64,000 bases of DNA, from assembly GCA_900540475.1 (NCBI GenBank), contig UQGG01000001.1, positions 124,001-188,000 of the forward strand, read 5' to 3'. The stretch is from an uncultured Robinsoniella sp. Lineage in GTDB: Bacteria > Bacillota > Clostridia > Lachnospirales > Lachnospiraceae. A program made the translations under genes and the position numbers. This document shows positions 26,500 through 36,503 of this stretch, piece by piece; position 1 is the stretch's first letter, and each line of letters opens with the position of its first letter. The notes beneath the pieces are model-generated. The model did not search any database. It had not been told where the DNA came from and was given only the letters and a program-made list of their open reading frames with translations.

Positions 26500-27438
26500 C
26501 TAATTTGCCGGGGTTTGTACGTTGAATAATGCATTTACAAATTCATCTGCATTAAACTTCTGTAAATCATCAATGCTTTCACCCACACCGATATATTTAA
26601 CGGGAATGCCAAGCTCTGAGTGGATCGCTACTGCAATACCGCCTTTCGCCGTTCCATCCAGTTTAGTCAATATGATACCGGTAATGTCTGCGATCTCACT
26701 GAACTCCCTTGCCTGTGCCAATGCGTTCTGGCCCGTTGTCCCATCCAGGACAACCAGTGTCTCCCGGTAAGCTTCCGGATATTCCCGTTCCAGCACACGG
26801 TTAATCTTGCCTAATTCATTCATCAGGTTTTTCTTGTTGTGAAGCCTGCCGGCTGTATCGCATAACAGCACATCGGCGTGTCTTGCTTTGGCGGATGCTA
26901 CGGCGTCATACACAACTGCAGCCGGATCGGAACCTTCCTGGCCGCCGATAATATCCACACCGGCACGGTTAGCCCATTCGGTTAACTGCTCTCCTGCTGC
27001 GGCGCGGAACGTATCTGCAGCAGCCAGAATTACTTTTTTGCCCTGATCTTTTAATTTTCCGGCTAGTTTTCCCACACTGGTGGTTTTTCCCACACCATTT
27101 ACGCCGATTACCAGCACCACAGACTGTCTGTTTTCAAATTCATATGCGGTTTCGCCTACATCCATCTGTTCTTTGATACTGTCAATCAGCAGCTGTTTGC
27201 ATTCCGATGGTTCTTTGATTTTCTGTTCCTTTACCTTTGTTTTTAAATCCTCAATGATAGCGGTTGTGGCGTTGATTCCCAGGTCGCCCATCACTAAGAT
27301 TTCTTCTATCTCTTCATAGAAATCATCATCAATGCTGGAAAACCCACTGAAAATGGAATCAATTCCAGCAACAATATTCGCCCTGGTTTTTGACAGCCCT
27401 GCTACAAGCCGTTTAAAAAACCCTTTCTTTTCTTCCAT
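26500..27438 (-). CDS. ftsY: Signal recognition particle receptor FtsY
   Basis: Membrane-associated SRP receptor GTPase. NG domains with GVNGVGKTTSVGKLAGKL, DTAGRLHNKKNLM and LTKLDGTAKGG. The acidic A domain of enterobacteria is absent, as usual in Firmicutes (312 aa). Third gene of rnc-smc-ftsY. Confidence 0.97.
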   Translation of the reverse strand: MEEKKGFFKRLVAGLSKTRANIVAGIDSIFSGFSSIDDDFYEEIEEILVMGDLGINATTAIIEDLKTKVKEQKIKEPSECKQLLIDSIKEQMDVGETAYEFENRQSVVLVIGVNGVGKTTSVGKLAGKLKDQGKKVILAAADTFRAAAGEQLTEWANRAGVDIIGGQEGSDPAAVVYDAVASAKARHADVLLCDTAGRLHNKKNLMNELGKINRVLEREYPEAYRETLVVLDGTTGQNALAQAREFSEIADITGIILTKLDGTAKGGIAVAIHSELGIPVKYIGVGESIDDLQKFNADEFVNALFNVQTPAN

Positions 27439-27465
27439 AATGCTTCCCTCCTACTGATTCTGATT

Positions 27466-30400
27466 TTAAACAGAATCCAGCTCATCTTCAATTAAATTGA
27501 CGGATACCAGTGCGGATACACCTTTTTCCTGCATGGTGATACCATACAGTCTGTCCGCTACCTCCATGGTACCTCGCCTATGTGTAATAATAATAAATTG
27601 TGTATTCTTTGTCAACTTATGAAGGTATTTTGCGTACCTGGTAACATTTGACTCATCCAGTGCCGCCTCGATTTCATCCAGAAGACAGAACGGTGACGGC
27701 TTTAATTTCTGAATGGCAAAGAGAAGGGCAATTGCGGTCAGTGCTTTCTCACCGCCAGATAACTGCATCATATTCTGCAGCTTCTTCCCGGGCGGCTGGG
27801 AGATGATGCGGATGCCTGCTTCCAGGATATCTTCATCCTCCACCAGTTCCAGACTGCCTTTTCCGCCTCCGAACAGCTGCTTAAAGGCTTTGTCAAACTC
27901 TGCCTGGATAATGGCGAAGTTCTCTTTAAACTGGGCGCGCATTCCGCTGTCCAGTTCCTCTATGATGCCAAGGAGGATCTCTTCCGCTTTAATCAGGTCA
28001 TCATGCTGTGTACTGAGGAATTCGTGTCTCTCAGACAATTCTTTATAGTCTTCAATGGCGTTGACATTTACGCTCCCAAGACCTTTGATATCGGATTTCA
28101 GCAGCTGGATTGCTTTTTTTAACTGCGCCTGATTTTCATAAGCGTCCTCTTTCAGTTCCTTTGCGGTGCTGACCGTCAGTTCATATTCCTCCCACATGTA
28201 ATTAATCTGGGATTCTTTACTCTCTTCCAGCTTTTCCAGCATGCTTACGAGACGGAAATTTTCTTTATCCAGCATTGCCATACGTTCCGACAATTCTTCC
28301 CGTTTGGTAAAGAAAGACTTGTGACTGGTGTAGAGGCTTTCTTTTTGCGCCAGCCACTCATTGACCCTGCCGCTTAATTCGCCTTCCTGTTCAGCAGCTT
28401 TGGATATGGATATTTCAATCTCTTCGATATCATGGGCTTTCTTCTGGATATCCTTCTCATTTTCCAGGATATCATTTTGAATGGATTCCCGCTCTTCCAG
28501 CAAGGACGTCATCTCTGAGTTAATACGAGTACTATTTTGATGGATAAAATCTTCTTTTTGCTTTAAATTTGCCAGGTCCAGATGAATGCCTTCGGCTTTG
28601 CCGTTGTGGGCATCCTGCTCCTGTTTCTTCACTTCCAGTTCTTTTTGAAGCCCAAGAATCAGGGATTCTGTTTTTTTCTCCAGGGACACAGAAGCTTCCA
28701 GCTCTTTCTGGATCTCGGATTCTTCCACCCGGATGTCTGCGATCTGGGTTTCGATTTCGGATGATTCCCGTTTTAACTGGGCATATCCGGATTTCGTCTC
28801 GGTGTTGCGGCTCTGCATCTGTTTAATCTTCATTTTAGCCGTATTCTGGACGATATACTCTTTTTGCAGGCTGTCTTTCAGCTCTACGATTTTATTACGC
28901 AGAATGCGCCGTTTATCCCGGTTCTCGTCAATAGATTTCTGAAGTTCTTCCATATCTTTCTTTAACAGGGCAACACTTTCCGTTAATTCTTCAATTTCTC
29001 TTCTTCTGCCCAGCAGGTTACTGGAATTTTTAAATGCACCACCGGTCATGGAACCGCCGGGACTTAAAGATTCTCCTTCCAGGGTAACAATACGCAGCGT
29101 GTGCTGATATTTTTTCGCAATGATAATGGCGTTGTCAATATGGTCAACTACAACCGTTCTTCCAAGCAGGTATTTTGCCAGGCCTTCGTAGCAGCCTTCC
29201 ACGTCCACCAGGGAGCTTGCCAGTCCAATGACGCCCGGTTCTTTTAAAACTTTCTCATTGGTAAATCCGCTGCGGTTGCCAATGCTGGTTAAAGGAAGGA
29301 AGGTAGCCCGTCCGTATTTATTTCGTTTCAGAAAATCAATCATCCGTTTTGCGGTATGTTCGTCTTCGGTAACAATATTCTGGATACTGCCTCCCAAAGC
29401 TGTTTCGATTGCGGTTTCATAAGATTTCTGAACTTTGATAATGTCGGCAACAACGCCCATGATTCCTTTTTCCCGGCTTTTCTGTTCCATAATCCGACGG
29501 ATACTGTTTCCATATCCATCATATCGTTCCGTGATGTTTTTCAGGGACTCCAGCCTGGATTCCTCTCTATGGTAAGCAGTCTGCCCGGTTTCCATCTGTT
29601 CATTCTGTCTGGCTAGAATCTGCTGCAGTCCGGTTACTTCACTGTCGTATTTTGTGCTCTCTTCGCACAATGCATCGATACGTGCTGAAACCTCTGTGTA
29701 GTCCTTCTGGTATGCAGCCAGGGATTCTTCCTGCTCAGATTCTTCACTTTTTAATTTCAGGATCTTCTGGCTGAGTTCCGCCTTACGGATCTGAATCTGC
29801 TCGATCATGGTGGAATATCGCTGCAGCTTGGCTTTTGTGGAAGCTCTCTGGTTTAACAACTCGATAATCTGGTTCTTGCCTTCTTCGATATGGCTTTCCA
29901 GAATACCGGTATCTTCCTGAAGCTTTAAGCCCACCGCTCTGTTTTCCACTTCTACTGCCTGGACTTTATCCAGCTGTTCCTTTAACAGGGAAAGTTCTGC
30001 CTGCTGGGATTCTTTTTGCTGTGTCTTCCCATCTAATTCTTTTTGTATGTTCAGAATACGGTTCTGCAGATGTTCATCGTTTAACTTTGCCGTATTAATC
30101 TGTTCTTTTAAGACATTGATCTGACCGGTTAACTGCTGTTTTAACAGCTGGTTTTTATTGGAGCGTTCCTTTTGCTCCTCAATCCTTGCACTTAACTCTT
30201 CCAATTCTTTTTCGATCCGGTCATACTCCACTTTAGCACTTTCATAATTGTCTTTTGTGGACTGAAGATCCTGATTGGATATGGAGATCTTTTCTTCGAT
30301 TTCACGAAGCTGGCTTCGGATACGGTCCATCTCCATTAAAAACATATTGGCATCCACTGCTTTTAATTCTTCTTTTTTCTTCAGATAGACTTTTGCAGTT

Positions 30401-31029
30401 TCCGCCTGCTTTTGAAGGGGACCCAATTGTTTGGTTAATTCCGACAATATATCATTTACACGGACCAGATTCTGTTTTTCGTCTTCCAGCTTTTTCTGTG
30501 CAGCCAGCTTTCGGCGTTTGTATTTTACAATACCCACAGCCTCGTCAAAAAGCTCTCTGCGCTCTTCTGGTTTTCCGCTTAATATTTTATCGATCTGTCC
30601 CTGTCCGATGATAGAGTAGCCTTCTTTACCGATACCAGTATCGTAAAAGAGCTCGTTGACATCCTTTAAGCGGCAGGTGGTGCCGTTGATCAGGTATTCA
30701 CTTTCACCGGAGCGGTATACTCTTCTGGTTACGGTCACTTCATTATAATCGATGGGAAGCTGGTGGTCTTCATTATCCAGTGTAATGGCAACAGATGCAA
30801 ATCCCATGGGCTTTCGGTTTTCCGTTCCCGAAAAGATAACATCCTGCATATTGGCACCACGCAGCTGCTTTGCACGCTGCTCACCAAGTACCCATCTCAC
30901 CGCATCGCCAACATTACTCTTACCACTGCCGTTGGGTCCCACGATTCCGGTAATACCGTTGTGGAACTTAAAGACAATTTTGTTGGCAAAAGATTTGAAG
31001 CCGTGTATTTCTATGCTCTTTAAGTACAT
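27466..31029 (-). CDS. smc: Chromosome segregation protein SMC
   Basis: 1187-aa condensin ATPase that extrudes DNA loops with ScpA and ScpB (not in this window). N-terminal Walker A GPNGSGKSN, two long coiled-coil arms, a hinge around residues 510-660 (MGVVADIIKVQKSYETAIETALGGSIQN), C-terminal signature LSGGEKALTAIALLF and Walker B FCLLDEIEAALDESN. Its start overlaps the rnc stop by 10 bases and ftsY follows after 27 bases. Confidence 0.98.
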   Translation of the reverse strand: MYLKSIEIHGFKSFANKIVFKFHNGITGIVGPNGSGKSNVGDAVRWVLGEQRAKQLRGANMQDVIFSGTENRKPMGFASVAITLDNEDHQLPIDYNEVTVTRRVYRSGESEYLINGTTCRLKDVNELFYDTGIGKEGYSIIGQGQIDKILSGKPEERRELFDEAVGIVKYKRRKLAAQKKLEDEKQNLVRVNDILSELTKQLGPLQKQAETAKVYLKKKEELKAVDANMFLMEMDRIRSQLREIEEKISISNQDLQSTKDNYESAKVEYDRIEKELEELSARIEEQKERSNKNQLLKQQLTGQINVLKEQINTAKLNDEHLQNRILNIQKELDGKTQQKESQQAELSLLKEQLDKVQAVEVENRAVGLKLQEDTGILESHIEEGKNQIIELLNQRASTKAKLQRYSTMIEQIQIRKAELSQKILKLKSEESEQEESLAAYQKDYTEVSARIDALCEESTKYDSEVTGLQQILARQNEQMETGQTAYHREESRLESLKNITERYDGYGNSIRRIMEQKSREKGIMGVVADIIKVQKSYETAIETALGGSIQNIVTEDEHTAKRMIDFLKRNKYGRATFLPLTSIGNRSGFTNEKVLKEPGVIGLASSLVDVEGCYEGLAKYLLGRTVVVDHIDNAIIIAKKYQHTLRIVTLEGESLSPGGSMTGGAFKNSSNLLGRRREIEELTESVALLKKDMEELQKSIDENRDKRRILRNKIVELKDSLQKEYIVQNTAKMKIKQMQSRNTETKSGYAQLKRESSEIETQIADIRVEESEIQKELEASVSLEKKTESLILGLQKELEVKKQEQDAHNGKAEGIHLDLANLKQKEDFIHQNSTRINSEMTSLLEERESIQNDILENEKDIQKKAHDIEEIEISISKAAEQEGELSGRVNEWLAQKESLYTSHKSFFTKREELSERMAMLDKENFRLVSMLEKLEESKESQINYMWEEYELTVSTAKELKEDAYENQAQLKKAIQLLKSDIKGLGSVNVNAIEDYKELSERHEFLSTQHDDLIKAEEILLGIIEELDSGMRAQFKENFAIIQAEFDKAFKQLFGGGKGSLELVEDEDILEAGIRIISQPPGKKLQNMMQLSGGEKALTAIALLFAIQKLKPSPFCLLDEIEAALDESNVTRYAKYLHKLTKNTQFIIITHRRGTMEVADRLYGITMQEKGVSALVSVNLIEDELDSV

Positions 31030-31733
31030 ATCTCTTTAGTCTTTCCTTTCAAGTCGATGATTGCGCGGTATGCCGCTTCCTGCTCAGCAGCTTTCTTGGT
31101 TCGTCCAATTCCCTGGCTTGCATTTTTTTCACCGATATGCAGTTCTACAATGAATTTTTTATCATGGTCAGGGCCTTCTTCCCCTGTCAGGGTATATACG
31201 ATCTCATCGCCTTTAAAATCTCTTTGTACAATTTCCTGCAGGATAGTCTTGCTATCATAAAAGAGCTGCTTATTTTCAATATCCTTCATTATATATTTTA
31301 AAATAAACTCTTTTGCATTAGCAAAACCACCATCTAAATAAATGGCACCTATGAGAGCTTCCATGGCATCCGATACGATAGAATCGCGATGACGGCCTCC
31401 GGTATGCTCTTCACCTTTCCCAAGCTGTAAATAACTGCCCAGTTCGATTTCTTTCGTACACAGGGCAAGGGTAGGCTCACAGACGATACTGGCACGAAGC
31501 TTTGTCAGGTCTCCTTCCGGCAGATCCGGGTAATTGTGAAATAAATATTCACTGCTGGTAACTTCTAACACTGCATCTCCCAAGAATTCAAGGCGTTCAT
31601 TGTCCTTCATCTTAGCGGCTTTATGCTCATTCGCATATGAACTGTGTGTCATGGCCTGTACCAGAAGATCGAAATTGCGGAATTTATATCCGATTCGATT
31701 CTCCAGCTCGGTTAATTTTCTGGTTGATTTCAT
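31020..31733 (-). CDS. rnc: Ribonuclease III
   Basis: Double-strand RNA endonuclease for rRNA maturation and RNA decay. The signature NERLEFLGDAVLEV and ESDxxEA-like SDAMEALIGAIY hold the catalytic acidic residues; a C-terminal dsRNA-binding domain ends with GRTKKAAEQEAAYRAI. An upstream frame extension to 31811 is rejected because AAGGAGG lies before the ATG at 31733 and the extension crosses the acpP terminator-like hairpin. 237 aa. Confidence 0.96.
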   Translation of the reverse strand: MKSTRKLTELENRIGYKFRNFDLLVQAMTHSSYANEHKAAKMKDNERLEFLGDAVLEVTSSEYLFHNYPDLPEGDLTKLRASIVCEPTLALCTKEIELGSYLQLGKGEEHTGGRHRDSIVSDAMEALIGAIYLDGGFANAKEFILKYIMKDIENKQLFYDSKTILQEIVQRDFKGDEIVYTLTGEEGPDHDKKFIVELHIGEKNASQGIGRTKKAAEQEAAYRAIIDLKGKTKEICT

Positions 31734-31762
31734 AGTTAAGACTTTCCTCCTTATACAACAAA

Positions 31763-31783
31763 GGGTGCTGCTTTGCAACACCC
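31763..31783 (-). terminator. Hairpin between acpP and rnc
   Basis: GGGTGTTGC-AAA-GCAGCACCC (one G-U pair) followed by TTTGTTG on the minus strand. A weak terminator or processing site: part of the acpP transcripts could end here and the rest read into rnc-smc-ftsY. Confidence 0.55.
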
Positions 31784-31797
31784 TCATAAAAACCGTT

Positions 31798-32028
31798 TTA
31801 GTTGATTGCACTTTTGATTTGTTCTACCGCATCGCCTACTGAAACAATTTTCTCTGCTTCTTCATTTGGAATTTCAATATCGAATTCTTCTTCAATTCCC
31901 ATTATAATCTGAAATACATCTAAGGAGTCAGCTCCTAAATCATCCACAAATGTTGTCTCCATAGTGATCTCATCTGCATCCACATTCAGTACCTCGGCAA
32001 TAATTTTCTGTAACTTTTCGAATTCCAT
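31798..32028 (-). CDS. acpP: Acyl carrier protein
   Basis: 76-aa acidic carrier of fatty acyl groups. The phosphopantetheine site is Ser in LGADSLDVFQII. Upstream alternative starts (TTG at 32037, ATG at 32034) give a few more residues, but the AGAGAGG site is best spaced for the ATG at 32028. It lies just after plsX, which uses acyl-ACP. Confidence 0.96.
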   Translation of the reverse strand: MEFEKLQKIIAEVLNVDADEITMETTFVDDLGADSLDVFQIIMGIEEEFDIEIPNEEAEKIVSVGDAVEQIKSAIN

Positions 32029-32049
32029 AATCATCAATCCTCTCTTTTA

Positions 32050-33057
32050 CTAATCTGCTTTAATTTTTTCTTTAATTTTCTCATTGATCTGCTGCTGTTT
32101 GAACTGCACGCATTGAACAATGGAATTGGTAATCTCAGGCGCCTGCGAACTGCCGTGAGATTTTACCACAAGGCCATTCAACCCAAGTAAAGGTGCACCG
32201 CCATATTGACTTGCATCAAAAGATTGCAATGTCTCTTTTAATGCCGGTTTTACCAGTAAGGCGCCAATCTTACTGCGAAGGTTTGTCATCATGCCGGCCT
32301 TGACTTTAGAGATCAGGGTAGCACCCACACCTTCATACAACTTTAAAATTACATTCCCGACAAATGCCTCGCAAACGATAACATCGCATACGCCTGCCGG
32401 AATGTCTCTGGCCTCCACACTTCCGATAAAATTAATGTCTTTACATTCCTTCAAGAGTGGAAATGTCTCTTTTACCAGAGCGTTGCCCTTTTCCTCTTCT
32501 GCACCGATATTGACGATACCGACTTTTGGATTTTTAATACCTACTACATTCTCCATGTAAATAGAACCCATTTTTGCAAACTGTACTAAATGAGATGGTC
32601 TTGCATCTACATTAGCGCCACAGTCAACCAGCAATGAAACACCGGTCTTAGTGGGTATCAGTGGTGCCAGAGGCGGCCGCTCAATTCCTTTAATGCGCCC
32701 AACGATAAGCTGTCCGCCGACTAATACGGCTCCGGTACTTCCGGCAGAAACAAAAGCATCTGCTTCCCCTTTTTTAACCATATTCAGCCCTACTACGATG
32801 GAAGAACTTTTTTTCTTTCGAATAGCCATAACCGGCGGTTCCGCTGTTTCAATAATCTCATCAGCATGAACAACTTCCACTAGCTCTTTTGGATAGGTGT
32901 ACTTTGATAATTCACTCTGCACATCTTCCGAGCGCCCTACCAGGAATACTTTAATATCATTTCTCGCATTCACTGCGTTTACGGCTCCCTTAACAATCTC
33001 TGCCGGGGCATGATCACCACCCATAGCATCGACTACGACCCGAACTAATTCCTGCAT
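32050..33057 (-). CDS. plsX: Phosphate acyltransferase PlsX
   Basis: Converts acyl-ACP to acyl-phosphate for PlsY. N-terminal VVVDAMGGDHAPAEIVKGAV and the internal STGAVLVGGQLIVGRIKGIERP and NIGAEEEKGN motifs are diagnostic. 335 aa. A GAGGAGG site and a promoter lie upstream. plsX-acpP-rnc-smc-ftsY is a common Clostridia order. Confidence 0.97.
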   Translation of the reverse strand: MQELVRVVVDAMGGDHAPAEIVKGAVNAVNARNDIKVFLVGRSEDVQSELSKYTYPKELVEVVHADEIIETAEPPVMAIRKKKSSSIVVGLNMVKKGEADAFVSAGSTGAVLVGGQLIVGRIKGIERPPLAPLIPTKTGVSLLVDCGANVDARPSHLVQFAKMGSIYMENVVGIKNPKVGIVNIGAEEEKGNALVKETFPLLKECKDINFIGSVEARDIPAGVCDVIVCEAFVGNVILKLYEGVGATLISKVKAGMMTNLRSKIGALLVKPALKETLQSFDASQYGGAPLLGLNGLVVKSHGSSQAPEITNSIVQCVQFKQQQINEKIKEKIKAD

Positions 33058-33086
33058 ATTATTTCCTCCTCGTATTTCTATTAACT

Positions 33087-33115
33087 AATATACTAAACAT
33101 CATACAGAAAATCAA
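33087..33115 (-). promoter_or_regulatory. Sigma-A-type promoter of plsX-acpP
   Basis: TTGATT (33115-33110), 17-bp spacer, TATATT (33092-33087) on the minus strand, about 25 bases before the plsX ribosome site. No FapR-type operator was recognised. Confidence 0.65.
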
Positions 33116-33200
33116 TAGATATTTTTAGAGAATCTTAGTGAAGTGCATAAGTTCTATCGTTTTTCTGGGTAAAAGGGCTGCAAAACCGGAGAAAAGCCCG

Positions 33201-33226
33201 TAAAAAAAGCATCTCCAACGAGATGC
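33201..33226 (-). terminator. Intrinsic terminator of rpmF
   Basis: GCATCTC-GTTG-GAGATGC stem (33226-33209) followed by TTTTTTT on the minus strand, 12 bases after the rpmF stop. It separates rpmF from plsX. Confidence 0.92.
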
Positions 33227-33237
33227 TTAATCATATC

Positions 33238-33420
33238 TTATGCTTCTGTGGATATGATTTCTTTTTTATTGTATGTTCCGCAGTTCTTACATACTCTGTG
33301 AGACATCATAAGTTCGCCGCATTTAGCACATTTTACTAAATTGGGAGCAGACATTTTCCAGTTTGCTCTTCTCTTGTCTCTTCTTCCTTTGGAAGATTTA
33401 TTTTTTGGACAGATTGACAT
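33238..33420 (-). CDS. rpmF: 50S ribosomal protein L32
   Basis: 60-aa L32 with a basic N-terminus (CPKNKSSKGRRDKRRANWKM) and two CxxC pairs (CAKCGE, CKNCG), the zinc-binding form. It lies 3 bases after the DUF177 gene, the usual pairing. Confidence 0.97.
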   Translation of the reverse strand: MSICPKNKSSKGRRDKRRANWKMSAPNLVKCAKCGELMMSHRVCKNCGTYNKKEIISTEA

Positions 33421-33423
33421 GGT

Positions 33424-33951
33424 TTACACCTCCTTAAATTTGCTAAAGATATCACGGATTTTGGCCATTCTTGGATCTAAATCTGTATGATCACAGCTGC
33501 AAGTCCCAAGATTTAAATTGGCGCCGCATTGATTACAGATTCCCTTGCAGCTTTCACTGCATAAAACCTTCATCGGCCAATTCAATAACATCTCGCCATA
33601 GACAAGCTTATCCACATCCAGGTTATATCCATCAATATAATTGTGTTCATCAAGTGCTTTCTGATGCTCTGCCTCATCTATATTCATATCAATTTCTTTG
33701 TCAATACGAACTTTGATGTCAGTTTTTACATCTTCCAGACACCTGTCGCAGGGAATTAAAACAGTGATTGTTCCCTCCCCTGTTATGTGCAGATTCCTGT
33801 TTCCTTTGTTCTGTATCTGTAAAAAAACGGGGGTACTGCTAATGATAGGAAAACTGCCAAGCTTTGAAACGAAAGTCTCCAGCTCCAGTCCTGCATCAGT
33901 CTGCATTACTAATTCGTCGGTTTTTAAAATACCGTTTAAGTCTATCAGCAT
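33424..33951 (-). CDS. DUF177 family protein (YceD-like)
   Basis: 175-aa protein with CDRCLEDVKTDI in the middle and CSESCKGICNQCGANLNLGTCSC near the C-terminus, a cysteine pattern typical of the Firmicutes DUF177 proteins next to rpmF. It is implicated in 23S rRNA accumulation in plants and bacteria; the exact role is unknown. It is driven by a consensus promoter. Confidence 0.9.
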   Translation of the reverse strand: MLIDLNGILKTDELVMQTDAGLELETFVSKLGSFPIISSTPVFLQIQNKGNRNLHITGEGTITVLIPCDRCLEDVKTDIKVRIDKEIDMNIDEAEHQKALDEHNYIDGYNLDVDKLVYGEMLLNWPMKVLCSESCKGICNQCGANLNLGTCSCDHTDLDPRMAKIRDIFSKFKEV

Positions 33952-33977
33952 TATGACCTCCTATCCACACCTAAATT

Positions 33978-34006
33978 ATTATACATATCTGAAATGTTTT
34001 TGTCAA
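33978..34006 (-). promoter_or_regulatory. Full-consensus promoter of the DUF177-rpmF operon
   Basis: TTGACA (34006-34001), 17-bp spacer, TATAAT (33983-33978) on the minus strand: a perfect match to the sigma-A consensus, as expected for a ribosomal protein gene. Confidence 0.9.
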
Positions 34007-34041
34007 CATAATTTTACAATAAAGTGGGATAAACTTACATT

Positions 34042-34080
34042 TTAAAAATAAGGCGGAGACTTGCACAGACTCCGCCTTAT
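34042..34080 (-). terminator. Intrinsic terminator of pta-ackA
   Basis: A stem of about 12 bp (34080-34068 with 34060-34048, one mismatch) followed by ATTTTTAAAAT on the minus strand, 80 bases after the ackA stop. The bases between the ackA stop and this stem show no gene. Confidence 0.85.
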
Positions 34081-34159
34081 TGCCAGTACAGTGTAACACA
34101 ATTAACTGTGTTTCGTTCACACGCTATCTACGCCAGGTACACGTTACTTTGGATGAAAA

Positions 34160-35350
34160 CTAAATCAGAGCAACCGTTTCTCTGCAGATTGCCAGTTCTT
34201 CATCGGTAGGAAGCAGAACAACCTTTACCTTGGAATCCGGTGTGGAAAGCAGAGTCTTTTTGCCTCTTGCTTTGTTTGCTTCTTCATCTAAAGTAATGCC
34301 CAGGTATCCAAGATATGCAATGATATCACGGCGTACCAGAGAGTCATTTTCGCCCAGACCTGCTGTAAATGCGATTGCATCAACACCATTTAAGGCAGCT
34401 ACGTATCCGCCGATATATTTAGCGGCACGGTAATTAAATACGGCTCTTGCAAGGATAGCAGCTTCATTTCCTTCTTCAGCAGCATTTTCCAGATCACGGA
34501 AATCACTGGAAATTCCGGATAAACCATAAACGCCGGATTTTTTATTTAACATGTTCATTAAGTCATCAATGTCCATATTTTCTTTTTTGGACAGGAACTC
34601 TAAGATAGCCGGATCAATGTCACCGGAACGTGTTCCCATTACCAGTCCTTCAAGAGGAGTCAATCCCATGGAAGTATCTATGGATTTGCCGTTTAATACA
34701 GCGGAAATGGATGCGCCGTTTCCTAAATGGCAAACAATGATTTTGGAGTTATTAATATCAAGTCCTAAGAATTTTGCTGTTTCTTTGGAAACAAAGTTAT
34801 GGGATGTTCCGTGGAAACCATATCTTCTTACTTTGTATTTTTCATAATATTCATAAGGCAGACCATACATAAATGCTTTTTCAGGCATTGTCTGATGGAA
34901 TGCAGTATCGAATACACCAACCATCGGTACCTCAGGCATTAATTCCTGGCACGCACGAATACCAATTAAGTTTGCAGGATTGTGAAGAGGTGCAAGATCG
35001 TTACACTCTTCCACTGCTTTTAACATTTCTTCTGTAATCACTGCAGAGGAAGCAAATTTCTCGCCGCCATGAACGATTCTGTGTCCTACAGCATTTACTT
35101 CTTTCAGACTTTCAATTACGCCGGTTTTGTCATTAACCAATGCATCCAGTACCATTTTGATGGCTTCCTTGTGAGTTGGCATTGGGCTTTCTGTGATTTC
35201 TTTCTCGCCGCCCTTTGGCTGATATACCAGTCTGCTTCCTTCGATTCCAATTCTTTCGCAAAGCCCCTTTGCCAATACATCTTCTGTATCAGAGTTGATT
35301 AACTGATACTTAAGAGATGAACTTCCACAGTTGATAACTAATACGTTCAT
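34160..35350 (-). CDS. ackA: Acetate kinase
   Basis: Makes ATP and acetate from acetyl phosphate in mixed-acid fermentation. NVLVINCGSSSLKYQLI, GHRIVHGGEKF, GVFDTAFHQTMP, CHLGNGAS and GMGTRSGD-like VMGTRSGDIDP are visible. 396 aa. It follows pta after 80 bases as one operon. Confidence 0.98.
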   Translation of the reverse strand: MNVLVINCGSSSLKYQLINSDTEDVLAKGLCERIGIEGSRLVYQPKGGEKEITESPMPTHKEAIKMVLDALVNDKTGVIESLKEVNAVGHRIVHGGEKFASSAVITEEMLKAVEECNDLAPLHNPANLIGIRACQELMPEVPMVGVFDTAFHQTMPEKAFMYGLPYEYYEKYKVRRYGFHGTSHNFVSKETAKFLGLDINNSKIIVCHLGNGASISAVLNGKSIDTSMGLTPLEGLVMGTRSGDIDPAILEFLSKKENMDIDDLMNMLNKKSGVYGLSGISSDFRDLENAAEEGNEAAILARAVFNYRAAKYIGGYVAALNGVDAIAFTAGLGENDSLVRRDIIAYLGYLGITLDEEANKARGKKTLLSTPDSKVKVVLLPTDEELAICRETVALI

Positions 35351-35430
35351 TAAAAAATACCTCCGTTGGTTTTCTTTTCATTTATTATATTCTTTTAGAA
35401 CTTCCATATAATTATGTAGGTAAATATTTC

Positions 35431-36426
35431 CTATTGTGCCTGACACTGAACTGCTGTAATCGCTACAACCCCAACGATATCTTCAGCGCTGCATCCGCGG
35501 GACAAATCATTTACCGGTTTTGCAATACCCTGTGTTACAGGTCCGTAAGCTTCTGCTTTTGCTAATCTCTGAACTAATTTGTATCCGATATTTCCGGCAT
35601 CCAGGTCTGGGAACAGCAATACATTTGCTTTTCCGGCTACCGGGCTGTTAGGAGCTTTGGAAGCGCCAACGCTAGGTACGATAGCAGCATCTAACTGGAA
35701 TTCACCGTCTAATTTCAGATTCGGGTTCTGCTCTTTTGCAATTCTGGTTGCTTCAACAACTTTGTCAACATCTGCATGTTTTGCGCTGCCCATGGTAGAA
35801 TGGGAAAGCATAGCCACGATCGGTTCCTCTTCTACTAATAACTGGAAGGATTCTGCTGAAGAAGCTGCGATTGCTGCCAGTTCTTCCGGATTTGGGTTCT
35901 GGTTTAATCCTGCATCTGCGAAAATAAATGTTCCGTTTGCACCATATTCGCAGTTTGGTACTGCCATCAGGAAGAATGCGGATACTAATTTTGTTCCGGG
36001 TTTTGTTTTTAAAATCTGAAGGCAAGGTCTTAATGTGTCTGCGGTAGAATGACATGCTCCGGATACCATACCGTCTGCATCGCCCATTTTAACCATCATA
36101 ACGCCATAGTACAGGTACTGATTTAATAAAATATCCTTTGCCTGCTCCGGTGTCATGCCTTTTTTCTGTCTTAATTCTACAAGCTTGTCTATGTAGCCTG
36201 CTGTCTTATCTGAAGTTGCAGGATCTACGATAATAGCTCCTGTAATGTCTAATCCTTCGCTGCCTTTTTTAACTGCCTCTTCGCTGCCTACCAGTACTAC
36301 ATCAGCAACGCCTTCTTTTAAGATCTGGGCGGTTGCTTCATATGTTCTGCGGTCTTCTGTTTCCGGCAGTACGATCGTTTTTTTGTTTGATTTTGCTCTT
36401 TCTTTGATTACGTCAATAAATCCCAT
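35431..36426 (-). CDS. pta: Phosphate acetyltransferase
   Basis: Interconverts acetyl-CoA and acetyl phosphate. 331 aa, the short Pta form without the DRTGG domain, with KKTIVLPETEDRRTYEAT at the N-terminus and LLFPDLDAGNIGYKLVQRLA near the C-terminus. The frame continues upstream to 36483, but AAAGGAG lies before the ATG at 36426 and the extension would run into the promoter. pta-ackA gives the cell's acetate and substrate-level ATP. Confidence 0.97.
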   Translation of the reverse strand: MGFIDVIKERAKSNKKTIVLPETEDRRTYEATAQILKEGVADVVLVGSEEAVKKGSEGLDITGAIIVDPATSDKTAGYIDKLVELRQKKGMTPEQAKDILLNQYLYYGVMMVKMGDADGMVSGACHSTADTLRPCLQILKTKPGTKLVSAFFLMAVPNCEYGANGTFIFADAGLNQNPNPEELAAIAASSAESFQLLVEEEPIVAMLSHSTMGSAKHADVDKVVEATRIAKEQNPNLKLDGEFQLDAAIVPSVGASKAPNSPVAGKANVLLFPDLDAGNIGYKLVQRLAKAEAYGPVTQGIAKPVNDLSRGCSAEDIVGVVAITAVQCQAQ

Positions 36427-36474
36427 GATTTCTGACTCCTTTCGTGTTTTAGGTCCCAAAACCGTCATAAAAAT

Positions 36475-36503
36475 ATTATACATGATACCATATGGGCATA
36501 CAA
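36475..36503 (-). promoter_or_regulatory. Sigma-A-type promoter of pta-ackA
   Basis: TTGTAT (36503-36498), 17-bp spacer, TATAAT (36480-36475) on the minus strand, about 50 bases before the pta start. Confidence 0.75.
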